NCBI GenBank assembly: GCA_030831165.1
Contig: JAURLP010000028.1
Location: 1-52,597 of the forward strand
Origin: Gammaproteobacteria bacterium
Lineage (GTDB): Bacteria; Pseudomonadota; Gammaproteobacteria; Pseudomonadales; Pseudohongiellaceae
Length of the DNA: 52,597 bases
Reading direction: 5' to 3'
The position numbers and the translations under genes are program-made. The notes below the pieces were generated by a model. That model saw nothing but the letters and a program-made list of their open reading frames with translations. It did not search any database and was not told where the DNA came from. Each line of letters opens with the position of its first letter. Positions within the stretch are counted from its first letter, which is position 1. This document shows positions 23,998 through 31,419 of the stretch, one piece after another.

Positions 23998-25710
23998 TTA
24001 TCGCAGTGTAGTGGAGCAGGCGAAGGAGTCTGCAGAACTCGGATCTGGTCCTATATATCGGGATACTGCAGGCCACTGACACAGTTTTCTTGTTGAACCC
24101 CTTAATGCTTCAGGCGCTTCCTGATTGTCTTCTCGAACAGTCGCTGTGATTGTGCCGGGGGCTATACCATTTTCAACCCACTCAGTTATCTTGGATAAGG
24201 GGTCAAACTGGTCTGCAGCACTGCCACCAGGTCCATGAGGCATTCCAGGGACGCCGTAGAGGACCACAAAATCATTTGCATCAGGCTTGTTCTCCTTCAG
24301 GTTTTCATACCAGTTCACTGTATCTAAAAAAGAAAAAACCGGATCTGATACGCCATGAAAAATAAGCAATTTGCCACCTTCAGCATCTAAAGTGGCCAGC
24401 GTGGGTGACTCGGCATCAGGCGGGGTCATCAACTGCATGGCCGATTCCGGATACTGATCTGATGTGGCATTAATTTTGGGCGCGTCGACATCGAAATCAA
24501 AATCTAACAGGTATTGTTCCAGGTTTTCTGAACTACCACCCAAAGGAGTTGGAGGGGTTGTAAAGACCTGAGCCAATGATCCTGCACCCATAACAGCAAT
24601 TATCGGTTGGCCATTCCAGGGTGGGATACCTGATTCCAGTTTCCATGCACGCCAGTTACCTGATGCCAGACCGGTATCCCAAGCCCATTCACTATAAAGC
24701 TGTTCACCCACACTGTTTTTAGGGCCACTGAGAATTTGAGCCAGTACATTCACTTTTTCGGCAGGTAAACAGGAATTTGTCATATTTGCCGAGCAGCTCA
24801 TAGTAGAAGGTTCAAAGGTGCTCTGACAGGCAAGCGTATCAAAAATCAGGCCGTCCTCGATGCCATCAAGACGGTCACAGGCAGAAAGAACATGCTGGGC
24901 AACAATGTTCAGTTCTTCTCTGGATAAGGCTTGCTGCAAAGTGTTACCTGTGCTTCTGAAGGCCTGTACATCCCACGCGTGCTGAATCCCTGCTTTGGGC
25001 AAATTAAAGCCGGGATATCCGGCAACAAGTCCATCGAACTGATCGCCCATGCGACTGGCCGCAATCATGGCGTGCCGCCCACCATTAGATGATCCCATTC
25101 CATAAGTAAATTGGATGGGGGCCTGGTAATAGGCTTCGGTGAGTTCCATCGCTGCAGGATGCAATGCAACAACAGCATCGTAGCCATAATCTTTACGTGA
25201 TTCGAACTCTAGACCAAAGATATTAGCACCAGCGAGGCCTGATTCGGGATGAGCAGAACCATCATGACCTGCGTCACTGGATACAACAGCAAAACCTCGC
25301 GCGAGAGCGCTGTCATTTTCCGCAAAAACGCCAAGCCGCCCCAGTGCGGGAACCACTGTGCCATCATTGCCGCCATTGAATTGATGTAAAAAACGTCCGG
25401 ACCAGTCATCGGGTAAACGCAATTCAAATGAAATCGCATATGAGTTGCCGTCTTCACCAGTTCTTTGTTGAATTTGTCCTTGGACAATACAATGATTGAC
25501 CGGGATATCGTCACTGGCAGAGGCTGACTGAGCCTGAGTTATTGTTATACCAGCGGGAGTTACTTGCTCAATTTGTTCACAGCTTACTGGTTCTGAAGTT
25601 TCGACCATCACATCTTCTCCAGCATCACTGGAAACCTGAGCATCACATGCCATCAGGGCAATGCCAGAAGTTAGAATCAGAGCTGATTTAAGATTGTTTG
25701 CTGGTTTCAT
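23998..25710 (-). CDS. tannase/feruloyl-esterase family lipoprotein lacking the CS-D-HC disulfide
   Basis: The 570-residue protein is a paralogue of the tannase-family protein at 20955. It has a lipoprotein signal ending L-M-A-C at Cys22 with Asp at +2, a signal that in enterobacteria keeps lipoproteins in the inner membrane. The catalytic Ser208 lies in G-S-S-N-G-G, Asp456 in H-G-V-S-D and His492 in G-M-P-H-G. Both cysteines that normally flank the Ser and His are replaced (Ser207 and Gly493), so the family's signature disulfide is absent while the triad remains. Other conserved Cys pairs persist. It converges on the DUF3237 gene and lies downstream of the secreted-hydrolase group. Confidence 0.85.
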   Translation of the reverse strand: MKPANNLKSALILTSGIALMACDAQVSSDAGEDVMVETSEPVSCEQIEQVTPAGITITQAQSASASDDIPVNHCIVQGQIQQRTGEDGNSYAISFELRLPDDWSGRFLHQFNGGNDGTVVPALGRLGVFAENDSALARGFAVVSSDAGHDGSAHPESGLAGANIFGLEFESRKDYGYDAVVALHPAAMELTEAYYQAPIQFTYGMGSSNGGRHAMIAASRMGDQFDGLVAGYPGFNLPKAGIQHAWDVQAFRSTGNTLQQALSREELNIVAQHVLSACDRLDGIEDGLIFDTLACQSTFEPSTMSCSANMTNSCLPAEKVNVLAQILSGPKNSVGEQLYSEWAWDTGLASGNWRAWKLESGIPPWNGQPIIAVMGAGSLAQVFTTPPTPLGGSSENLEQYLLDFDFDVDAPKINATSDQYPESAMQLMTPPDAESPTLATLDAEGGKLLIFHGVSDPVFSFLDTVNWYENLKENKPDANDFVVLYGVPGMPHGPGGSAADQFDPLSKITEWVENGIAPGTITATVREDNQEAPEALRGSTRKLCQWPAVSRYIGPDPSSADSFACSTTLR

Positions 25711-25843
25711 TATATTCTGCCTTTCATATTTATTTGTTTATTAAGTTAACTTTTTAAATCTAAAAACACTACCAAATTTTTTTGCTTTTAAAAGTTGCAA
25801 GTGATTGTGTTATGTTTCAAAGGGGCGCAATTTGAGATGCCAA

Positions 25844-27223
25844 TCACCTTCGCTGGTACCTTCCCCAATTGGAAACGTCCCAGGTATTCAATGGTGAAGC
25901 TAACTGTCCGGGATCAAAAAAATTCATTTCACCCAAATCCACAGTTGATTCTGCTGCAATTTGAGTGCCCAGGCGTAATAGTGCTGCAACAGAGGTGTCC
26001 CCCCATTCGCCAGAATCCAATCGATCGATCAGGAGGGTGAAACCAACGGCTTTCTCAAGACTGGAGTGTCTGGCATGACCGGGGATGTCTGTCCAGATCA
26101 AACGGAAAAGATGATCAGTACCGGCATTTTTTAAGGTGCTTAAATAGGCTAATTTATCAGCAGCAGGATCCACAACATCATCGTTATCAAGATTCATCAG
26201 AGGGTCCTGAATCCGACCCGTGTAGGTCATCATCGGTTCAATACGGCGGATGGCACCGGCATTGGCACTAATGCGAGGTGTATTGGCAAGCAGTTCAAGA
26301 TCATCTGCTAAACTTAGTCCAGCCAAATCATATAAGGCCTCAACCATCTCCCTACGGCCAGAACGGTTTAACAAATCCTCATAATCTGAATCGGTATTCC
26401 AGGAAACATTGCCACCGGCAATTCTCTCTACACCGCCCCGGACCGGAACAGCGGTTGCGAAAGCGATATTTTCTGCAATTTGAGTAAGTTGCTCTTCAAA
26501 ATCATCGCGGGCAGGCTTTGGCTTGCTGGGAGTTGCCCACAAAGCAAATTGTTGCATTGAAGCAGCAAAAGCCAGTCTGGCACGCCCTTGGGGTGTGGAA
26601 TTAGCCTCTTCAACCAACTCAGCCAGAGCGGCATTCTCAGCTTGCACATCAATGTTAACCAGCCTAAGCGCTGAAGCAGGATTAACCAGATTTTTTAGCA
26701 CAAACAGGGAGTTTAATTTGTTATTGAGAACGGCAATTTCACCGCCGCCGCCTCCGGCATTCATAAAGCCACCTTCATAGATATCAGGGTACAGCTCAAG
26801 ATTCATACGAACCACAAAAGCACCACGTGATGTGCCCAATGCTATGGTACGTTCCGGTTCTTCCCAGTTTTGGATAAAGAGCTGACGCACATCGATTAAA
26901 TAATCAGCTGCCTGAATAAAATCATAACTGACTGGTTCACGTGTAATACCGCCTATTGCAAAACCCTGGGAGTAGAGCCAGTCATTAAAAGTGCTGCTTC
27001 GTCTAACAGGCTGGTCAGCGCCTGGCGGAAGAAAACCAGCAGCATCGAGATCCAAGAGCAGTGTGCCATTCCAGTTCTCAGGTTTGCTGGCGACCCAATA
27101 TGTGCCATCACCAAACATGCCCGAAATTTCGGCGACCGGCACTTGCGCAGATGCATGGGAAAGGCTAAAAAAAACGGTTTTTAAAAAAAACACTAGAAAT
27201 ATTGAGATGTATTTATTTTTCAT
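25844..27223 (-). CDS. secreted alpha/beta hydrolase-like protein
   Basis: The 459-residue protein has a signal peptide ending near H-A-S-A-Q. The nucleophile elbow is G-T-S-R-G after E-R-T-I-A-L, and a likely catalytic His lies in I-P-G-H-A-R-H. P-E-N-W-N-G-T-L-L-L-D-L near the start parallels the tannase and esterase group. It shares layout and several stretches with the protein at 38141-39562 (P-E-N-(W/F)-N-G-T-L-L, P-x-G-R-A-R-(L/I)-A, (T/Q)-A-P-R-(I/V)-S-A), so the two are paralogues. The substrate is unknown; an ester is likely. It follows the DUF6152 modules with a 97-base gap. Confidence 0.65.
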   Translation of the reverse strand: MKNKYISIFLVFFLKTVFFSLSHASAQVPVAEISGMFGDGTYWVASKPENWNGTLLLDLDAAGFLPPGADQPVRRSSTFNDWLYSQGFAIGGITREPVSYDFIQAADYLIDVRQLFIQNWEEPERTIALGTSRGAFVVRMNLELYPDIYEGGFMNAGGGGGEIAVLNNKLNSLFVLKNLVNPASALRLVNIDVQAENAALAELVEEANSTPQGRARLAFAASMQQFALWATPSKPKPARDDFEEQLTQIAENIAFATAVPVRGGVERIAGGNVSWNTDSDYEDLLNRSGRREMVEALYDLAGLSLADDLELLANTPRISANAGAIRRIEPMMTYTGRIQDPLMNLDNDDVVDPAADKLAYLSTLKNAGTDHLFRLIWTDIPGHARHSSLEKAVGFTLLIDRLDSGEWGDTSVAALLRLGTQIAAESTVDLGEMNFFDPGQLASPLNTWDVSNWGRYQRR

Positions 27224-27320
27224 GTGGTCCTCAATTGGAAATAAGTCGAAACTTGCCTGCAGCTTAGTAATATTTTTGACTCACACGGCAGAAATAAAAA
27301 ATCTGGCTACAGGTTCTTTA

Positions 27321-28076
27321 TTATTCTGTTATCACATCATCAATTTGCAAGGATCCGGGGAGGCCCTGCTGATTAAAGACGTTATCGCGGTTTCCTTCAG
27401 CACAGAAATACTCCCGAATACCCCATTCATTTTTCAGGTTAAAGTAATAATTTTGCCATATAGGTCTAGTGAAATACTCCTCGTCTTCATACTTTACGAT
27501 CAGTTGAAGTGTTAGGCCATCTTCGATAAGGCTATACCATTCGGTTAGATGTGCTTTTTGTGAGACCGGAAGGCCATTGGCAGCCAGCCAAGCCTTACCA
27601 TTAAAGTTTTGAGTATCGACTACCAGGGTTTCTCCTTCCCAGCTGGCGATAGCATGTCCCATAAAACGCTGATCTTCGATGGGATCCGGGTGCTCACGCC
27701 CATCGGTATAGATAATTCTGAATACGTTGTCATATTCAAATAATTGAACCACACGGTCTTCATTTTGAATGATTTCTATTGGATAGGGGCCGCCCAGATG
27801 ACGTGGAATTGATGGCAGACACATAGCACTGGGATCATAGGCAGGCCTGACAGTTGAAATTGCTTCCAGGCCGCTAGCGTTAAGATAGTCTTCAGGTTCC
27901 AGAAGGTTGAAGTCCTCGTCACGATTGCCACGCAAGCTTCGGTTAGAAACAACCCATAAGCCCGTTAAATCAGTAAGGTTCTCTGACTCTGATGCGGCAA
28001 AAGCCAAATAGCCTGCTGGGTTGCAGAGCAACACCAGCATTATGATTAAAGTGTTGTTAAATAAACGAGTCTTCAT
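27321..28076 (-). CDS. exported partner of DUF6152, copy 1
   Basis: The 251-residue exported protein has a signal peptide ending near A-F-A-A-S. I recognise it as the usual partner of DUF6152 genes but cannot assign a function. It shares with the copy at 28686-29465 the P-Y-P-I-E-I stretch, a (Y)-x-D-G-R-E-H-P segment, W-E-G-E-T-L-V-V-D-T-Q-N-F-N and W-G-I-R-E-Y-F-C-A-E-G-N-R-D. Two conserved Cys (in A-M-C-L-P and Y-F-C-A-E) could form a disulfide or bind metal. Its ATG overlaps the stop of the DUF6152 gene as ATGA, so the two are translationally coupled. Confidence 0.65.
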   Translation of the reverse strand: MKTRLFNNTLIIMLVLLCNPAGYLAFAASESENLTDLTGLWVVSNRSLRGNRDEDFNLLEPEDYLNASGLEAISTVRPAYDPSAMCLPSIPRHLGGPYPIEIIQNEDRVVQLFEYDNVFRIIYTDGREHPDPIEDQRFMGHAIASWEGETLVVDTQNFNGKAWLAANGLPVSQKAHLTEWYSLIEDGLTLQLIVKYEDEEYFTRPIWQNYYFNLKNEWGIREYFCAEGNRDNVFNQQGLPGSLQIDDVITE

Positions 28077-28486
28077 CGTGGACCTTCTTCTGCGGTATCA
28101 ACGGCTGTGGGAGTGTCAGCATTAATGATTGTGCCATCAGCTTTTTCTACGGTAATGATGGCTCCACCAGGGTCACCATTCCTTAAGGGATAAATGGTTA
28201 GAGTCACTTTTTCTCCCGGTACCAGGGTGTTTCGTGTCCAGTCTCGACGAACAAGAACATTTGGGCTGCGACCTTCGATGCTCCATTCAATTACTTCGCC
28301 GCTTTGTTCATCTGTCACAAGTAATTGTATCCAGGTATGAGGGTTCACCCACTGGAACTCTCTAACTTCACCGGAAATATTAATAGGGTTGCCTCTATCA
28401 AACATCTCAAAACTATGGTGAGCAATACTTGTCAGGGGTAGGCAGATAGCGAAATAAATTATGTATTTAAGAAAAGTTTTCATCAT
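28073..28486 (-). CDS. exported DUF6152 protein, copy 1
   Basis: The 137-residue protein starts with a signal peptide whose cleavage would leave the DUF6152 opening H-H-S-F-E-M-F-D at the mature N-terminus. It continues with W-V-N-P-H-T-W-I-Q-L, W-S-I-E-G-R-S-P-N and P-G-G-A-I-I-T-V. A histidine pair at the mature N-terminus suggests metal binding, but no function is established to my knowledge. Its start codon shares one base with the stop of the small gene upstream (TAATG) and its own stop overlaps the next gene, so three genes are coupled. Confidence 0.78.
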   Translation of the reverse strand: MMKTFLKYIIYFAICLPLTSIAHHSFEMFDRGNPINISGEVREFQWVNPHTWIQLLVTDEQSGEVIEWSIEGRSPNVLVRRDWTRNTLVPGEKVTLTIYPLRNGDPGGAIITVEKADGTIINADTPTAVDTAEEGPR

Positions 28487-28647
28487 TAAATTTCCTCGTA
28501 TTCTTTAGCGGGTATTGGCAAAAGTTGTGGGTAAGGGAAAATTGCCATCATGCATTCACGATTACAGGGTTGGCTATTCGCAGCGAAAGTATCGTCAGAG
28601 AAAAATATTAAAGACAAAACGAGCATGCTAATAGGGCTGTTCTTCAT
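28486..28647 (-). CDS. 53-residue exported peptide, probable truncated or novel gene
   Basis: A short frame between the two DUF6152 modules encodes 53 residues. A signal peptide (MKNSPISMLVLSLIFF, cleavage near F-A-A-N) is followed by a mature part of about 30 residues containing P-C-N-R-E-C and an end rich in Pro and acidic residues. Its TAA shares a base with the ATG of the DUF6152 gene (TAATG) and it starts 38 bases after the preceding stop, so it is part of the operon. The C-x-R-x-C start resembles the mature N-terminus of some exported SnoaL/NTF2-like proteins, so it could be what is left of such a gene. A genuine small secreted peptide is the alternative. Confidence 0.5.
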   Translation of the reverse strand: MKNSPISMLVLSLIFFSDDTFAANSQPCNRECMMAIFPYPQLLPIPAKEYEEI

Positions 28648-28685
28648 GTCTTTTCAGTCTCTTGGTTTCTGGATTAAAGGCATTT

Positions 28686-29465
28686 TTAATTTAAGTTTTC
28701 TGCGAGTCCACCGGCGCGTTGTCCATCTTCATCAGGGGCATCACGATTATTTTCTTCGCAATGATACTCCCGAATACGCCAAGAGGGTCTTTTGGAATAA
28801 ACTATTTCTTGAACCAGAGGTTCTCTGAAAGCAAGAGGGTCTGAGATAACCATTTCAACATTTACTGTGTCTTCATCAATAAATTGCCAGCGTTCAACAA
28901 TGTACATTTCTTCACTGTGGGGCAAACCTCTACCGACGGTCGTAATGGTATTAAAACCAACGGTATCAATTACAAAAGTATCACCTTCCCACCAACCAAT
29001 CGAATCTCCCTGATAGGAAGGATCAAGCTCGTCAAACGGTAGATGTTCATTGCGATCCAGATAGACACGTCTTACCTGGCTTTCAGTTTCATAAATAATG
29101 GTGACGCGACCAGGGCTGAGCAGAATTTCAAAGGGGTAGGGGTAGGTCATGATGCGTGGCATTCCTTGCCATCCACAAGCAGCAGTCCCTACTGCTAACT
29201 GTGACAAGCGCTCCTGCTCTCTATCGTAGATGAGCCTGTACTCATCAGTCAGAATTTCAGCGCCAACTGCTTGTGGAGGAGGGGCGTTTGGAGCATTTGG
29301 GTCAAGTCTGGTAAGTCCTGCACGTTTCAGCCGTTCATCAAGCGTATTGTCATTCATCCATACGCCGGAGAGATCAAAGTTGTTTTCATTAAGCTGGGCA
29401 TAAGCACTGTAATCAAACAAAAAGATGAATAATAAAAAGCAATTAAGTGAGATTTTTTTAGCCAT
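28686..29465 (-). CDS. exported partner of DUF6152, copy 2
   Basis: The start M-A-K-K-I-S-L is chosen at 29465, where the ATG overlaps the end of the DUF6152 gene by eight bases and gives a clean signal peptide ending A-Y-A-Q. The 259-residue product aligns with the copy at 27321: A-C-G-W-Q-G-M-P-R-I-M, P-Y-P-F-E-I, R-R-V-Y-L-D-R-N-E-H-L-P, W-W-E-G-D-T-F-V-I-D-T-V-G-F-N and W-R-I-R-E-Y-H-C-E. It is the more typical family member, keeping the C-x-x-x-G-M-P-R motif. The function is unknown; the coupling to DUF6152 implies that the two proteins act together outside the cytoplasmic membrane. Confidence 0.68.
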   Translation of the reverse strand: MAKKISLNCFLLFIFLFDYSAYAQLNENNFDLSGVWMNDNTLDERLKRAGLTRLDPNAPNAPPPQAVGAEILTDEYRLIYDREQERLSQLAVGTAACGWQGMPRIMTYPYPFEILLSPGRVTIIYETESQVRRVYLDRNEHLPFDELDPSYQGDSIGWWEGDTFVIDTVGFNTITTVGRGLPHSEEMYIVERWQFIDEDTVNVEMVISDPLAFREPLVQEIVYSKRPSWRIREYHCEENNRDAPDEDGQRAGGLAENLN

Positions 29466-29850
29466 GATAGTAAAGTACCGTTCCATCTTCTTTATGAATT
29501 TCTAGGAATGTTCCGCCGGCATTGCCATCTTTAAGAGGATATATGAGTACACGAACTTTTTCCCCCTCTACCAGGGAAGTCCGCTTCCAACCATTACGTG
29601 AAAGTATGTTTGGACTGCCACCTTCCAGACTCCACTCAACTTGTTCCAATATCTCACCATTATCATCTCTGGTATCTACAAGAACATGAATGAAAGTATG
29701 TGGATTGGTCCATTGAAAAAGAGTAATTGTTCCATCAAGCCACATTTCTGACTTGTCATCGAACATGGCAAAAGAGTGGTGCGCATTTATTGGTAAAGAA
29801 ATAGAAAAATTTATAAATATTACCGCAATGACAATACGTAAATTCCTCAT
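29458..29850 (-). CDS. exported DUF6152 protein, copy 2
   Basis: The 130-residue protein has a signal peptide ending before the DUF6152 hallmark H-H-S-F-A-M-F-D. F-Q-W-T-N-P-H-T-F-I-H-V, W-S-L-E-G-G-S-P-N-I-L-S-R and L-K-D-G-N-A-G-G-T-F-L follow. It parallels the gene at 28073 along its whole length. It heads the leftward operon that probably runs through both modules, and is divergent from the P450 gene across a 279-base control region. Confidence 0.78.
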   Translation of the reverse strand: MRNLRIVIAVIFINFSISLPINAHHSFAMFDDKSEMWLDGTITLFQWTNPHTFIHVLVDTRDDNGEILEQVEWSLEGGSPNILSRNGWKRTSLVEGEKVRVLIYPLKDGNAGGTFLEIHKEDGTVLYYHG

Positions 29851-30128
29851 TGTGCCAGACCTCTAGTTATTCTTGTTATGGATTAATTATATGGTCGATA
29901 GATCGTAAGACCAAACAAATGTTATTTTAACCCAGAACTTACATATTTGAATGCTTATTGATAAGGGTTAGGTCCAAGGATATGATGAGGCACAGTTATA
30001 TTTAAAAAATTGTAAGTCTTCAGGAATAGCAACTTACTATATAAATTTGATGGCTTAAAAAACATTAAGTGTTATCACAAAAGATTTTTTGATTTGTGGT
30101 TTTTAATTTATCTTGATAAAGCATTAAT

Positions 30129-31328
30129 ATGAAAAACTCTAAGAACTATGATAAAGGGCAAGACTACGATCCTACCAAAGATGAAACTTTTGATAGCGTT
30201 TTTGAAGATTTTGCACGGCTTCGTAGTAAATGCCCTGTAGCCCACAGCAACGAATTTGATGGGTTTTGGGCGCTGTCCAAATATGAAGATGTTAAATCGG
30301 TTTTGGATCAACCGATAGCGTTTACAACCATGTATAAAAATGTGGTGCCTGTGATGTCATTAACGTCTCGTCGACCGCCTTTACATCTTGACCCTCCCGA
30401 ACACACACCTTACCGAAGAGCGCTAGATCGGGTATTGAGTAAAACTCGAGTTAATAGCATGCAGCCTTTTATTCGTGAAAGTGCAGCGCGATTGATGTCA
30501 GAGCTGGTTGCTAAAGGTGAAGGTGATTTGGTCAGTGAATATTCACGGCGTCTGCCAGTGGAGGTTTTTGGCGAGTGGTTCAGCCTCAATGTGGATCAAA
30601 TAAATGTTTTGCAGGCCACTTCTCAGGCCTATGTTGATGCCTGGGAGGCTGCCGACCTCAAAGGCGTACAGGCAGCAGGTATGAACCTTACCAGAATGGC
30701 TGAAGATCTGGTTGCTCAGAGACAAAAGGAGCCTCTGGATATTGAAAAAGATCCTGTGAGCTCTTTGCTGGAAACAAGGTATGAAGGCAAGCCATTTCCT
30801 TCAGAAAAAATTGTGGCATGCGTGAGGCAGATTCTGGTTGTTGGTCTGGTGGCGCCGCCCATTGTGATAGGCAGTATTGCCGTGCATTTATCGCGTGACA
30901 CTACCTTGCAACAAAAACTTCGGACTGAGCCAGATCTTATTCCGGCAGCAGTGGAAGAATTTCTTAGGCTGTATACCCCTTATCGAGGCTTTGCCAGAAC
31001 TTCACGAGAGACCGTTACTATTGGAGGCAAGGAAATTACACCGGATGAACCGATTGCACTTTTATATGCGTCAGCGAACAGAGATGAAGATGTCTTTGAA
31101 AATCCCGATGAATTTCAGCTTCATCGTCCAAATATAGCTCAACATTTAGCTTTTGGTCGTGGACCACACAATTGTGCGGGTAGATTGCTGGCTATATCTG
31201 AACTAAGCATTGCTGTTGAAGAATTACTAAAGCGTACCCAAGGCTTTGAGGTTTGTGGAACAATTAAAATGTCGGGAATGCCTGAAGTCGGTCCTATTTC
31301 AGTCCCGATGATATTTGTTTCAGCTTAA
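30129..31328 (+). CDS. cytochrome P450 with atypical I-helix
   Basis: The 399-residue soluble P450 has the K-helix E-F-L-R (Glu277-Arg280) and the heme loop F-G-R-G-P-H-N-C-A-G with Cys349 as thiolate ligand. L-D-P-P-E-H-T-P-Y-R-R is typical of bacterial class I P450s. The central I-helix, where most P450s have an acid-alcohol pair (G-x-D/E-T), reads V-G-L-V-A-P-P-I-V-I-G with Ala-Pro-Pro at about 242-244. Oxygen activation or chemistry may therefore differ. No ferredoxin or reductase gene is adjacent. Given the aromatic-ester genes around it, an aromatic or phenolic ether substrate is possible but unproven. No clear ribosome site precedes the ATG. Confidence 0.88.
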   Translation: MKNSKNYDKGQDYDPTKDETFDSVFEDFARLRSKCPVAHSNEFDGFWALSKYEDVKSVLDQPIAFTTMYKNVVPVMSLTSRRPPLHLDPPEHTPYRRALDRVLSKTRVNSMQPFIRESAARLMSELVAKGEGDLVSEYSRRLPVEVFGEWFSLNVDQINVLQATSQAYVDAWEAADLKGVQAAGMNLTRMAEDLVAQRQKEPLDIEKDPVSSLLETRYEGKPFPSEKIVACVRQILVVGLVAPPIVIGSIAVHLSRDTTLQQKLRTEPDLIPAAVEEFLRLYTPYRGFARTSRETVTIGGKEITPDEPIALLYASANRDEDVFENPDEFQLHRPNIAQHLAFGRGPHNCAGRLLAISELSIAVEELLKRTQGFEVCGTIKMSGMPEVGPISVPMIFVSA

Positions 31329-31419
31329 TAAGCTGTCATAAAGTGCTATTGAGCTTATGATTAATGCATCTAACATTGATTAGCTATAAAAACTAAAAAA
31401 TAACAATAGAGAGAGTTGA

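Noticed and set aside
29901-29922. An imperfect dyad, TGGTC with GACCA, in the DUF6152/P450 divergent region as a possible operator.
   Set aside because: The arms are only 5 bases with a 12-base gap and no second copy was seen.
30077-30099. CACAAA and TTTGTG arms upstream of the P450 start as an operator or attenuator.
   Set aside because: The arms are short and separated by 11 AT-rich bases, which is expected by chance in such DNA.
31330-31360. ATAAGCT with AGCTTAT after the P450 gene as a terminator.
   Set aside because: The stem is 7 A+T-rich pairs with a 17-base loop and no T-run; it is unlikely to terminate.
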